In this document: positions 52,570 through 62,087 of the stretch, one piece after another
Position numbering within the stretch: the first letter of the stretch is position 1
Layout: every line of letters starts with the position of its first letter
Assembly: GCF_032814565.1 (NCBI RefSeq)
Contig: NZ_CP136521.1
Coordinates: 964,501-1,028,500, forward strand
Source of the DNA: Hwangdonia lutea
Lineage (GTDB): Bacteria > Bacteroidota > Bacteroidia > Flavobacteriales > Flavobacteriaceae
Reading direction: 5' to 3'
DNA length: 64,000 nt
The notes under the pieces: generated by a model
The model's database searches: none
What the model saw: the letters and a program-made list of their open reading frames with translations, nothing else
What the model was told of the DNA's origin: nothing
Program-made: the position numbers and the translations under genes

Positions 52570-53775
52570 ATGAAACAAATAGCAATCATATTTATTCTAT
52601 TTATTATCCCTTTGAATATGTTTACTCAAAATAACCGAACGGTTTGGGTTAACGAACTCACAAAAACGGCCAAACCCGTTTTAGAGGCTTTAGCGAACGA
52701 TGAGCTAAAAGAAACTATGCCCGTAGAACAAGGCAGTTTTGAGTATGGCGATAGAAGTTCTTTTGCCGGTTTGGAAGCTTTTGGCAGGTTAATGGCAGGA
52801 ATAGCACCTTGGTTGGAATTAGGCTCAACCCATACTAAAGAAGGGCAATTTCGTAAAGAATACATAACACTTGCACACAAAGCCATAAGCAACGCCGTAA
52901 ACCCAAACGCTAAAGACTATTTGAATTTTGATAAAGGAAAACAGCCTCTTGTTGATGCTGCTTTTTTGGCACAGGCTTTTTTAAGAGCACCAAATCAATT
53001 GTGGTATCCCTTACCAACCGAAACAAAAAAAATGGTTGTTAATGCCTTAAAAAAAGTAAGGTCCATAAATAATGTGCCCTATAATAATTGGCTTTTATTT
53101 GCAGCAACCGTTGAAGCCTTTTTTGTGAAATTTGACAAAGAAGCTGATTTTTTACGTATTGAATATGCACTAAACAAGCACATGGAATGGTATGTTGGAG
53201 ATGGTTTGTATGCCGATGGAAAATACTACCACTGGGATTATTACAACTCCTTTGTAATACACCCCATGCTTATAGATGTTGTAAATGTTTTACAAGAATC
53301 AAATCATCCCTTAAAAAAGTTAAAAGGGAAAATTTTGGAACGCGCCCAACGCTATGCTGAAATTTTAGAGCGTCAAATATCCCCAGAAGGCACTTATCCC
53401 ATTGTTGGAAGGTCTGCCATTTATAGATTCGGAACATTTCAAGTGTTATCTCAATTAGCGCTTTTGGAGGCATTACCCGAAGAACTCTCTGAAGGACAAG
53501 TTAGGTCTGCATTAACAAAAGTATTATTAAGGCTGCATCAACCCGAAGGCACATTCAACGAACAAGGCTGGTTACAAATAGGAGTTGCAGGTCATCAACC
53601 TAAAATGGCTGAACCCTATATATGTACTGGCAGCTTATACTTAACCTCCTTAGGTTTTTTAAGTTTAGGCTTACCCGAAAATCACTCATTTTGGACTTCA
53701 AAACCAGAACCTTGGACTATGGTTAAAATTTGGAGTGGCGATTCTTCTGTTAAAATAGATACCTATAAAAATTAA
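52570..53775 (+). CDS. DUF2264 secreted protein
   Basis: The 401 residues begin with a signal peptide (MKQIAIIFILFIIPLNMFT) and contain the DUF2264 core: FEYGDRSSFAGLEAFGRLMAGIAPWLELG, YNNWLLFAATVEAFFVKF, GLYADGKYYHWDYYNSFVIHPM, and GRSAIYRFGTFQ. Its helical repeat pattern suggests an (alpha/alpha)n toroid like lyases and hydrolases of GH88/GH105 neighbourhoods; activity is not established. It forms a two-gene unit with the GH88 gene, and its stop is 4 nt from the convergent metZ-like gene. Confidence 0.87.
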   Translation: MKQIAIIFILFIIPLNMFTQNNRTVWVNELTKTAKPVLEALANDELKETMPVEQGSFEYGDRSSFAGLEAFGRLMAGIAPWLELGSTHTKEGQFRKEYITLAHKAISNAVNPNAKDYLNFDKGKQPLVDAAFLAQAFLRAPNQLWYPLPTETKKMVVNALKKVRSINNVPYNNWLLFAATVEAFFVKFDKEADFLRIEYALNKHMEWYVGDGLYADGKYYHWDYYNSFVIHPMLIDVVNVLQESNHPLKKLKGKILERAQRYAEILERQISPEGTYPIVGRSAIYRFGTFQVLSQLALLEALPEELSEGQVRSALTKVLLRLHQPEGTFNEQGWLQIGVAGHQPKMAEPYICTGSLYLTSLGFLSLGLPENHSFWTSKPEPWTMVKIWSGDSSVKIDTYKN

Positions 53776-53779
53776 CTTT

Positions 53780-54946
53780 TTAATTTAAAGCCTGCCCCAA
53801 ATCCGCAATAACATCATCGGCATGCTCTAAGCCCACCGAAACACGAACCAAACCGTCGGTAATACTGGCTTCCAACCTATCGGCTTCAGAAAGTTTACTA
53901 TGTGTCGTGCTTGCCGGATGCGTTACAATGGTTCGGGTATCGCCTAAATTGGCAGATAATGAACACATTTTAAGGGCATTTAAAAATTCACGACCGGCCT
54001 CAATGCCGCCTTTAACTTCAAAAGCAACAATATTGCCACCAAGTTTCATTTGTTTTTTAGCGACTTCGTACTGCGGATGCGATTTTAAAAACGGATATTT
54101 TACCCAATTCACTTTTTCATGTGTTTCTAAAAACTCAGCAACTTTTAAAGCGTTTTCGCAATGCTTATCGACTCTTACCGCTAGGGTTTCCAAACTTTTA
54201 GAAAGTGTCCACGCATTAAATGGCGATAAAGCGGACCCCGTGTTTCGAGCAAACAAATAAACCTCGCGCATTAAATCGGCGTCGCCAACCGTTACGCCGC
54301 CTAAAACACGACCTTGGCCGTCGATTAATTTGGTGGCGGAATGAATAACCAAATGCGCACCAAATTTTATAGGTTGTTGCAAGTACGGCGTGGCAAAACA
54401 ATTATCGATTATTAAAATTAAATTGTGCTTTTTGGCAATGCTACCCAACAGCTCCAAGTCGATAATATCTACCGCGGGATTGGTGGGTGATTCGGCAAAT
54501 AAAATTTTGGTGTTCAGTGTAATTAAGCTTTCAATGGTCTCGGGTTTATTGATATTAAAATAACTGGTTTCAATATTCCATTTTGGTAAAAACTTAGTGA
54601 AAAGTGTATGGGTTGAACCAAAAATAGACCGCGCCGAAACAATATGGTCGCCACTATTTAACAGTGCCGCAAAGGTTGAAAACACCGCCGCCATTCCTGT
54701 GGCAAAGGCATATCCGCTTTCGGCACCTTCCATTTTACAAATTTTATCGACAAATTCCGAGGTATTTGGGTTTGTAAAACGGCTGTAAATATTGCGCTGT
54801 TTTTCCTCGCTAAAGGAGGCGCGCATGTCTTCGGCGTCTTCAAACACAAAGCTAGATGTTAGGTACAACGGACTCGAATGCTCTAAAAACTCGGTGCGGT
54901 TTATTTGCGTTCTAATGGCTTCGGTTTCAAATTGTTTTTTACTCAC
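53780..54946 (-). CDS. Trans-sulfuration PLP enzyme (O-succinyl/acetylhomoserine sulfhydrylase, MetZ-like)
   Basis: The 388-residue fold-type I enzyme shows YLTSSFVFEDAEDMRA, YSRFTNPNTSEFVDKI, the PLP Lys in VIHSATKLIDGQGR, and DTRTIVTHPASTTHSKL. It belongs to the Cys/Met metabolism family, whose members split between cystathionine synthase, lyase and sulfhydrylase. Its position after metX-thrA suggests homocysteine formation from acylated homoserine, parallel to MetY at 58791. Sequence alone does not settle the reaction. Confidence 0.88.
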   Translation of the reverse strand: MSKKQFETEAIRTQINRTEFLEHSSPLYLTSSFVFEDAEDMRASFSEEKQRNIYSRFTNPNTSEFVDKICKMEGAESGYAFATGMAAVFSTFAALLNSGDHIVSARSIFGSTHTLFTKFLPKWNIETSYFNINKPETIESLITLNTKILFAESPTNPAVDIIDLELLGSIAKKHNLILIIDNCFATPYLQQPIKFGAHLVIHSATKLIDGQGRVLGGVTVGDADLMREVYLFARNTGSALSPFNAWTLSKSLETLAVRVDKHCENALKVAEFLETHEKVNWVKYPFLKSHPQYEVAKKQMKLGGNIVAFEVKGGIEAGREFLNALKMCSLSANLGDTRTIVTHPASTTHSKLSEADRLEASITDGLVRVSVGLEHADDVIADLGQALN

Positions 54947-54971
54947 TTTTATTTTTTTAAATATTTATTTT

Positions 54972-55153
54972 GGCATTCCCCTGTCGGGTCGGGCTTTCCG
55001 CTGCAAGTCCTCGCACCTCCTTCGTCGGGCTGTGGGCTTTCCACTACAATCCCTAATGCGCCTATCTGTGGTGGTTTTTGTTAATCCTTAATTTTAGCGC
55101 ATTTGCATGTTTAAGTTTTAAAAACCCACCCCTAACCCCTCCAAGGAGGGGAA
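54972..55153. repeat. Family A copy 5 and CCCCTCCAAGGAGGGG palindrome
   Basis: The spacer of 217 nt holds GGCATTCCCCTGTCGGGTCG...CCCTAATGCG (54972-55059) and then ACCCCTCCAAGGAGGGGAA near 55136-55153. The latter palindrome also occurs near 36934. Nothing else was seen. Confidence 0.65.
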
Positions 55154-55163
55154 CTGTTACGGT

Positions 55164-58100
55164 TTAATTAATGTGTTTTGATAACCTCAAAATATCTCCA
55201 AAAACGCCTCGTGCCGTAACTTCTGCACCTGCTCCTGCGCCTTGGATTACTATAGGTTGCTCGCCGTAACTTTCAGTGAAAATCTCAAAAATAGCATCAC
55301 TCCCTTTTACATGTCCCAATGTACTATCTTCTGGAATGGATACCAATTTTACTTCAAGATTCCCTTTGTCTTGCGACAAATCGCCCGACAAATCGCCAAC
55401 ATATCTTAATACATGTCCTGGTTTTTGCTCGTCTTTTATCTTTTGATATTGCTCATCTAAAACATTCAACTGACTTAAAAATGATTCCACAGAAATATTT
55501 TGATACGCTTCCGGTATTAAATTTAACACCTCAACATCTTCAAATTCATTTTGCAAATCCAATTCTCTGGCTAAAATCAATAATTTTCTTGCCACGTCGT
55601 TTCCTGAAAAATCTTCTCTCGGGTCGGGTTCTGTAAATCCTTTGTCAATGGTTTCTTGAATAATTTCGCTAAACGGCTTGTCTTCCACTGAAAAATTATT
55701 GAACAAATAGCTCAACGTTCCCGAAAACACACCTCTTATTCTGGTGATATTTTCTCCTGATTCGTGCAGTAATTTAATGGTATCAATTAAAGGTAAACCT
55801 GCTCCAACAGTCGTTTCGTATAAATATTCTTTATTGTGCTCTTTTAATTGAACTCTCAAGTTGGAATAAAAATCGTGCGAAATGGTATTGGCTATTTTGT
55901 TTGACGATACCAAATCGAAACCAGCTTCAACCAACGGAATATAATTTTGATAAAAATCTGAACTTGCCGTATTATCAACCGCAATTAAATTTTCCAAATG
56001 ATGCGATTTTGCGAATGCAATTATAGGGGCAATCGCGCTTTCTTGTAATGTCGATTTTAAATCATCTTGCCAATTGGCATCAACACCATTTTTATTTAAA
56101 AGCAATTTTCGGGAATTGGCAATGGCAAACACATTAAGGCTGATGCCTTTTCGTTTTTCAATATCATCTTTCGATTTTAAAATCTGATTTATCAATGCGC
56201 CACCAACGCCACCGTGACCAAAAATGGCAATATTTATCTTTTTTGAAATGCCGAAAACCTCACCGTGAATCACATTAACGGCCTTATGTAACTGATCTTT
56301 TTTAACCACCAAACTTACATTTCTGCCAGTTACTGTATTGTTGAACAACAACGGCGTAATTTGGTTTTTAATCAACGCATTGAATGGCTTGTGGAACGAA
56401 CTCAACTCGATACCAATAATGGAAATAACCGATACATCGTCAATCACTTCAATTTTATTAACATCTTGCGAATAAAAATCGTTCTCAAACTCACGCTCAA
56501 GGGCAATAACGGCTTGGGTGGCTTTTTCAGCATCAATAATAAGCCCGATACCACGTTCTGAAGACCCTTGTGAAATAATGCTTACGCTAATGCCATGGTC
56601 GCTCAACGCTCTAAAAATTCTGGCGTCGACGCCTATTTTCCCTAGTAAGCCACGGCCTTCTAAATTTAACAACGCCACGTTATCTAAAACCGAGAGCGAC
56701 GTTACTTCTTTGGAACTTGGCTTTGCTGAAATTAGCGTGCCTTCGTCGTCGGGATTAAAGGTGTTTAAAATACGAAGACTGATATTTTTTTCGACTAAGG
56801 GAATGATGGTTTTAGCGTGTAAAACGGTGGTTCCGAAATTAGCTAACTCGTTGGCTTCGCTAAAAGATAGCTCCCTAATCTTTTGGGCATCGGCAACCAA
56901 ATCGGGGTTTGCCGTATAAATACCATTAACATGTGTGTAGTTTTGAAGCTCTTCGGCATCTAAATGATTGGCTAACAAAGCAGCCGAATAATTACTGCCA
57001 TTTCTACCCAAAGTTGTGGTTTCGCCTTTTGAATTTGAAGCAATAAAACCCGTTATAATATTAACGGTTTCGCCATTATGTTGCTTAAAATAATTTCGAA
57101 CATTGTCTTTGGTTTGCTGCGAAATGGGTTGGGCATTCCCGAAATTTTCATCGGTTTTTATCAGAGTTCTGGAGTCTGTGGCGTTCGCCTTAACACCTCT
57201 TTCAATTAATAAAGCCGACACCAATTTAGCCGATAACAATTCACCTTGAGCTAAAATCTCATCTTTAGTTTTTTGACTATAATCGCGCAATAAACTTACA
57301 CCTTCAAACAATTTATCGAGGATGGCAAATTCTTCAGAAAAATCAATGGTTTTTAAAGGTTTTTTTTGATAGGCTTTAAAGGTTTGCAATAATGCCTTGT
57401 AATCTTCACCTTTTATGGCTTTATTTAAAATAGCTTCCAACTCATCCGTGGCATGGCCTCTTGCCGAAACCACCACGGCTATTTTCTCGCCATCATTTAC
57501 TTTATTTTCAATAATGGAAAGCACTTTTTGTAACCCGTCTCCGTTTGCTAAAGATTTTCCTCCAAACTTTAATACTTTCATTTTTTTCTTTTTAGAATTT
57601 GGCACAAAAATGCCTTCTATTATTTTTTCCAATTGCTCGTATTCTATTAAAAACGCATCGTGCCCATGCACCGAGTTAATTTCGTTATAAGTAACATTGG
57701 GGTTTGTAACCGCCAATTGCTTATGGGTTTGCCTGTTTTCTTCAGCTGTAAAAAACAAATCGGAATCAACGCCAATAATATGTATGTTGCCTTTGATATT
57801 CTCTAAAACATTAAAATCGTTTTTTCTGTTTTTTGTAACATCAATGGTTTTTAACAACTGATTCATTAATTTATAAGCCGATAACTGAAACCGTTCCTGC
57901 AATTTATTCCCGTGATGCAACAACCAACTTTCGACATTGAAAATCTCTAAATCGTCATTTTTTGAACGTTGAAAGCGCTCTTTAAAAGATTCCGGCGTAC
58001 GATAGCACAACATGGCATGCATACGGGCATCGTGGACTGGATTTTTAGAATTTAACAAAAATTGCTCTTGAATCTGGCAATTGGCGATTAACCAATCGGT

Positions 58101-58565
58101 AGATTTCCAGTCGGTAGCCACAGGAATTAAATGCTGTGTTAAGTCGGGCTTTATGGCAGCCATTTCCCAGGCAATGCCACCGCCTAAAGAGCCGCCAATA
58201 ACGGCAAATAGTTTATCGATTTTTAAAGTTTTAAGGCCTATTAAAAATAAGTTGGCCATATCTTTTGCTACAAAATCCTTGTAGTTTTCAATAACAAACC
58301 CATCAAAACCGTTACCCGGAATATTAAAGGCCAAAATAGTATAAAGTTTGGTATCGATAATTTTACCATCGCCTATTAAATCTTTCCACCAGCCATCTTC
58401 CCCAGCAACGTTGCTATTCCCTGTTAAAGCATGATTCACCAATACTATGGGAGCCGTACCTATAGGCTTACCAAACACTTGATAGCTTAATTTAATTTCA
58501 GGGATTTGAGTCTTATTCTCAGTTTCAAAAACCTTAATGGTGATATGTTGCAATGGGTGTTTCAA
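55164..58565 (-). CDS. Trifunctional homoserine O-acetyltransferase / aspartokinase / homoserine dehydrogenase
   Basis: One uninterrupted 1133-residue frame joins three enzymes. Residues 1-325 are a MetX alpha/beta hydrolase with NHALTGNS, nucleophile Ser126 in IGGSLGGG, Asp267 in VDSDLFF and His302 in HGHDAFLIEY. From Met329 an aspartokinase follows (KVLKFGGKSLANGDG, GRNGSNYSAALLA), then a double-ACT region (about 620-770), then homoserine dehydrogenase from about 776 (IAIFGHGGVGGALINQIL, NKIANTISHDFY, GFTEPDPREDFSGNDVARKL). The junction is a short basic linker, PNSKKKKMK. All active-site motifs look intact. It makes aspartyl phosphate, homoserine and O-acetylhomoserine, and follows metY in a SAM-riboswitch operon. 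Confidence 0.93.
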   Translation of the reverse strand: MKHPLQHITIKVFETENKTQIPEIKLSYQVFGKPIGTAPIVLVNHALTGNSNVAGEDGWWKDLIGDGKIIDTKLYTILAFNIPGNGFDGFVIENYKDFVAKDMANLFLIGLKTLKIDKLFAVIGGSLGGGIAWEMAAIKPDLTQHLIPVATDWKSTDWLIANCQIQEQFLLNSKNPVHDARMHAMLCYRTPESFKERFQRSKNDDLEIFNVESWLLHHGNKLQERFQLSAYKLMNQLLKTIDVTKNRKNDFNVLENIKGNIHIIGVDSDLFFTAEENRQTHKQLAVTNPNVTYNEINSVHGHDAFLIEYEQLEKIIEGIFVPNSKKKKMKVLKFGGKSLANGDGLQKVLSIIENKVNDGEKIAVVVSARGHATDELEAILNKAIKGEDYKALLQTFKAYQKKPLKTIDFSEEFAILDKLFEGVSLLRDYSQKTKDEILAQGELLSAKLVSALLIERGVKANATDSRTLIKTDENFGNAQPISQQTKDNVRNYFKQHNGETVNIITGFIASNSKGETTTLGRNGSNYSAALLANHLDAEELQNYTHVNGIYTANPDLVADAQKIRELSFSEANELANFGTTVLHAKTIIPLVEKNISLRILNTFNPDDEGTLISAKPSSKEVTSLSVLDNVALLNLEGRGLLGKIGVDARIFRALSDHGISVSIISQGSSERGIGLIIDAEKATQAVIALEREFENDFYSQDVNKIEVIDDVSVISIIGIELSSFHKPFNALIKNQITPLLFNNTVTGRNVSLVVKKDQLHKAVNVIHGEVFGISKKINIAIFGHGGVGGALINQILKSKDDIEKRKGISLNVFAIANSRKLLLNKNGVDANWQDDLKSTLQESAIAPIIAFAKSHHLENLIAVDNTASSDFYQNYIPLVEAGFDLVSSNKIANTISHDFYSNLRVQLKEHNKEYLYETTVGAGLPLIDTIKLLHESGENITRIRGVFSGTLSYLFNNFSVEDKPFSEIIQETIDKGFTEPDPREDFSGNDVARKLLILARELDLQNEFEDVEVLNLIPEAYQNISVESFLSQLNVLDEQYQKIKDEQKPGHVLRYVGDLSGDLSQDKGNLEVKLVSIPEDSTLGHVKGSDAIFEIFTESYGEQPIVIQGAGAGAEVTARGVFGDILRLSKHIN

Positions 58566-58580
58566 TGTTTAATTTTATTT

Positions 58581-58776
58581 GGGCGTTCCCCTATCGGGTC
58601 GGGCTTTCCGTTACAAGTCCTCGCACCTCCTTCGTCGGGCTGTGGGCTTTCCACTGCAATCCCTAACGCGGTTATATCCGCCAATGTGGTTTTAGCCTTA
58701 AAGACCTGGAACTTTTTTTATACTTCTATCCTTTCTTTTGTCAAGACCTGTCAGGTTTCAAAAACCTAACAGGTCT
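58581..58776. repeat. Family A copy 6 followed by family B palindrome copy 4
   Basis: GGGCGTTCCCCTATCGGGTC ... CCACTGCAATCCCTAACGC spans 58581-58669. AGACCTGTCAGGTTT...AACCTAACAGGTCT spans 58744-58776 (one mismatch). Both lie in the gap between metY and the metX-thrA fusion. Confidence 0.75.
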
Positions 58777-58790
58777 CAAATTCGTTTTAG

Positions 58791-60065
58791 TTACACCGTT
58801 TTAAAAGCTGCTGTTAAATCGGCTTTTAAATCGTCTATATCCTCGATTCCAACCGACAATCTGATTAAATCCGATGATACTCCCGCCGATGCTTGTTCAG
58901 CTTCATCCAATTGTTGATGCGTTGTACTTGCCGGGTGAATAATGAGCGATTTGGTATCGCCAATATTGGCAACAATAGAAAACAATTTGGTGTTATCGGC
59001 TATTTTTTTAGCCGCATCAAAGCCTCCTTTATGTCCAAAAGTTACGATACTGCTTTGGCCTTTTGGCAAATATTTGTCGGCTAGTTTTTTATATTTACTC
59101 GACGCTAACCCCGGGTAATTTACCCAAGCTACTTCGTCTTGTGCTTCCAGCCATTTGGCGAGCTCTAGCGCATTTTCGCTATGTTGTTTAATTCTAACAG
59201 GTAAAGTTTCCAATCCTTGGAGGATATTAAAGGCGTTTGTGGGACTTAAAGCACCACCAAAATCTCTTAATCCTTCTAAAATTAATTTAAAAACATAAGA
59301 TGCTGCGCCTAAGGTTTCATAATATTTTAAACCGTGATAACCTGCTGAAGGTTCTGTAAACTCAGGGAATTTTCCATTTGCCCAATTAAAGGTTCCGCCG
59401 TCAATAATCGCTCCTCCAATAGATGTACCTTGACCACCAATATACTTTGTCAATGAGTGAATTACGATATCCGCTCCATGCTTTAATGGATTTAACAATA
59501 CAGGCGTTGCCACGGTATTATCTACAATAAACGGTACGCCAGCTGCTTTTGAGTGTTCTGAAATGGCCTCTAAATCCAATACGTCCAATTTCGGATTTCC
59601 TAAAGATTCGGCAAAAAAGGCTCGAGTATTATCTTGCACGGCTTCGGCAAAATTCTCCGGATTTGAAGGGTCCACAAAGGTTGTGGTAATTCCCAATCGG
59701 GGCAACGTAACGTTCAGCAGGTTAAAAGTACCGCCATACAAACTACTGGAGGCTACAATATGGTCGCCAGCTTTTAACAAGGTTAACAAACCTGTTGAAA
59801 TGGCCGATGCGCCCGAAGCAAACACTACAGCGCCAACACCACCTTCAACGGCTGCTAAACGCTCTTGTAATATTTGATTTGTGGGGTTGTTCAATCGGGT
59901 GTAAATAAACCCTAATTCTTTTAATGAAAACAGGTTGGCCGCATGATCGGAATTATTAAAAACATACGATGTGGTTTGATAAATTGGTACCGCTCTGGTT
60001 CCTGCATTTGTAGTTACATCGTGTCCGGCATGTAAAGCGTTTGTTGCTAATTTTTGAGTACTCAT
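58791..60065 (-). CDS. metY: O-acetylhomoserine aminocarboxypropyltransferase (sulfhydrylase)
   Basis: MetY joins O-acetylhomoserine with sulfide to form homocysteine. The 424 residues, with family hallmarks TNALHAGHDVTTNAGTRAVP, YTRLNNPTNQILQERL, VIHSLTKYIGGQG (PLP Lys) and NIGDTKSLIIHPASTTHQQL, have the full length of MetY rather than the shorter MetZ/MetB types (about 390). It is the first gene after the SAM-I riboswitch at 60218, and it receives O-acetylhomoserine from the MetX module encoded next and sulfide from the sulfate operon. Confidence 0.95.
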   Translation of the reverse strand: MSTQKLATNALHAGHDVTTNAGTRAVPIYQTTSYVFNNSDHAANLFSLKELGFIYTRLNNPTNQILQERLAAVEGGVGAVVFASGASAISTGLLTLLKAGDHIVASSSLYGGTFNLLNVTLPRLGITTTFVDPSNPENFAEAVQDNTRAFFAESLGNPKLDVLDLEAISEHSKAAGVPFIVDNTVATPVLLNPLKHGADIVIHSLTKYIGGQGTSIGGAIIDGGTFNWANGKFPEFTEPSAGYHGLKYYETLGAASYVFKLILEGLRDFGGALSPTNAFNILQGLETLPVRIKQHSENALELAKWLEAQDEVAWVNYPGLASSKYKKLADKYLPKGQSSIVTFGHKGGFDAAKKIADNTKLFSIVANIGDTKSLIIHPASTTHQQLDEAEQASAGVSSDLIRLSVGIEDIDDLKADLTAAFKTV

Positions 60066-60217
60066 TTTTCTAGTTTTTTTGAGTTAATAAATTGATTAAA
60101 TCAAAAGTCAAAATGCACCGTTAACGGTATGCTTATATAGAAAAATGTTAAAAAGAAATTATTAAAATTGCAGAATGCAATTTTTGGGTTATCTATCTAA
60201 AACAAATAATTGTTAAA

Positions 60218-60298
60218 GTAGAATTTAGCACCTTCCCCGAAAATTCGGGAGGTTGCTAAGGCTTCACTGGGTCTATTCCCTCCGCCTTTCTTGATAAC
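60218..60298 (-). ncRNA. SAM-I (S-box) riboswitch upstream of metY
   Basis: The minus-strand element opens GTTATCAAGAAAGGCGGAGG and continues with GACCC, GAAGCC, TTAGCAACC, the P3 hairpin CTCCCGAATTTTCGGGG and AGGTGCTAAATTC. It differs from the metH copy at 6 of 81 positions. The distance to the metY ATG is 152 nt, with no obvious T-run terminator between them; the expression platform is unclear. Confidence 0.93.
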
Positions 60299-60385
60299 AT
60301 TTCAATAAGTTATTGAACTTTGTGAATACAAATATTCAGTTAGAAAAAGTTATAAACCAAATTTTTTGCTCTTTTTTTTTGAAAA

Positions 60386-61939
60386 TTATTGATTTTTTAA
60401 AATTTGAGCTTCAAATTTATTACTGATTATTAAACCAACAGGTTTATTTTCAATTTTCGATTCCAACCACGAAATAATATCTAAATACAAAAATGCTCTA
60501 CTTTGATAGGGGTCGTCCTCAAACTGTTTTAGTTTTTTATGAAGTTTGATAAATTCGGCTTTTACATCTTGAGGATAAATATCGCCCAAACCTCTTAAAA
60601 ATTTGATGAATTCTTTTTGCACCTCGTATAAATCTTCCATCTTAATTAAAAACTTATAGGTGCTTCTAATTAACACATCTAAATTGTAATCCATTCCAGC
60701 CTCGTAATGTGCGACTAAATTTAAAATTCTGGAAAAACACAATAAATCTTCTCGCATTTGCAAGGATTTATTACTGATTATTTTATCTAAAAACTGGATG
60801 CTTTTTTTGTTTTCGCCGGCACCAAAATACATACTCGCAATTTTATAATAAAACACCATAACGTGGTGCTCGTCAATCCGGTTTTTATACTTTTTCAATT
60901 TCTCTAAAACCTCGTCTATTAAAGGCAAACCTTCAGTAAAACTACCTTCAATAAAATGCAAATTAAACTTATTGTTGTATATATACAAAAAGGCTAAACT
61001 TTCGTTATTATCATCCAACGGAAACCATTTTTCTTTAGTAATTTCCTCCAGTTTCAGTAAGGTAGTTTTAAATTTTTCGTAATGTCTTAAATAAAACAAG
61101 GCTTCCAACAAATAATGATTTCCTCTTAAAAAAAAGACAGGATTTAGCTTTATCATATCTTTGTTTTCATAAAACAAATCAACCCATTTTGAGGCATATT
61201 TATAGCAGGCCAAAAAATCCAAGGTTAAAAAGCTGTACCACAAATACGCTTTGTAAAGCCATAATTTTTCTCTAAAACCTAATTTATTGATGTCGTATTT
61301 TGGCAGTCTGTCGTTAAAATATTTGGTTATACGTTTGTGTTCGGTATCATTTTTTATGTAGCCCGTTTTTAAAAACAAACCGTATAACTGCAATGATAAA
61401 TTAGACAATTTACTGGCCAAAACGTTTTGCAAACTTAGCGCTTTGGCTTGCACGGTAAGCTCGTCTGCCCTATTGCTTAAACTTCGCGTAATGTATTGCG
61501 ATTCAATTATTTTTTCCAGCTCCACAATTTCATAAGCAATATTTTTTTCTTCGTTATTAATAGCCAAAGTTTTGGCTTTATCCAAAATTTTTAGGCTTTG
61601 TTTATACAGTCCTTTGTGGTATAAAATTGTTGCGAAATCGAGTTGCTCACGGATTTGAATTCGAATATTTTGGTGCGACGGATTCAATCTTAAACTAATA
61701 AGAATCTGTTTGTACAAATGCGCTTTTAAGTTTGATAATTGCTGTTTTTTAACGATGCCTTTTTTTAAAATAACGGCTTCATCGTAAACCGAAAGCTTAT
61801 CGAGAATATTGAATAGCATCAAGAATTTTGAATCTTCATTTACCCCTAATCTTCCTACATAAAGTTTAAACTGTCTTTTTTCAGATTTAGACAGCGACTT
61901 TACCAATACAAACAAATTATCTTTTTGCTCTTTTGTCAT
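60386..61939 (-). CDS. Conserved all-helical protein of unknown function (TPR-like)
   Basis: The 517 residues are soluble and almost entirely helical, with repeated 35-40-residue units (for example YHKGLYKQSLKILDKAKTLAINNEEKNIAYEIVELEKII and MFYYKIASMYFGAGENKKSIQFLDK), which look like degenerate TPRs. The N-terminus (LFVLVKSLSKSEKRQFKLYVGRLG) is a recognisable opening in Flavobacteriaceae proteins, but no function is known to me. It is divergent from leuA. Confidence 0.7.
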   Translation of the reverse strand: MTKEQKDNLFVLVKSLSKSEKRQFKLYVGRLGVNEDSKFLMLFNILDKLSVYDEAVILKKGIVKKQQLSNLKAHLYKQILISLRLNPSHQNIRIQIREQLDFATILYHKGLYKQSLKILDKAKTLAINNEEKNIAYEIVELEKIIESQYITRSLSNRADELTVQAKALSLQNVLASKLSNLSLQLYGLFLKTGYIKNDTEHKRITKYFNDRLPKYDINKLGFREKLWLYKAYLWYSFLTLDFLACYKYASKWVDLFYENKDMIKLNPVFFLRGNHYLLEALFYLRHYEKFKTTLLKLEEITKEKWFPLDDNNESLAFLYIYNNKFNLHFIEGSFTEGLPLIDEVLEKLKKYKNRIDEHHVMVFYYKIASMYFGAGENKKSIQFLDKIISNKSLQMREDLLCFSRILNLVAHYEAGMDYNLDVLIRSTYKFLIKMEDLYEVQKEFIKFLRGLGDIYPQDVKAEFIKLHKKLKQFEDDPYQSRAFLYLDIISWLESKIENKPVGLIISNKFEAQILKNQ

Positions 61940-62087
61940 AGTTACTAAAACACACTTAATTAGCTTATTTTCAACGATTTAACAATTCAAAAACCAAGTT
62001 AAACATCGTAAAAAACACAGGTTGAATTCCCTATTTAAGAAACCAAAATATACATTCGTATAAGAATACAAAAATATATTTTACTAA

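Noticed and set aside
61940-62087. Leucine-rich leader peptide before leuA
   Set aside because: No short ATG frame rich in Leu codons and no T-run hairpin found in the spacer.
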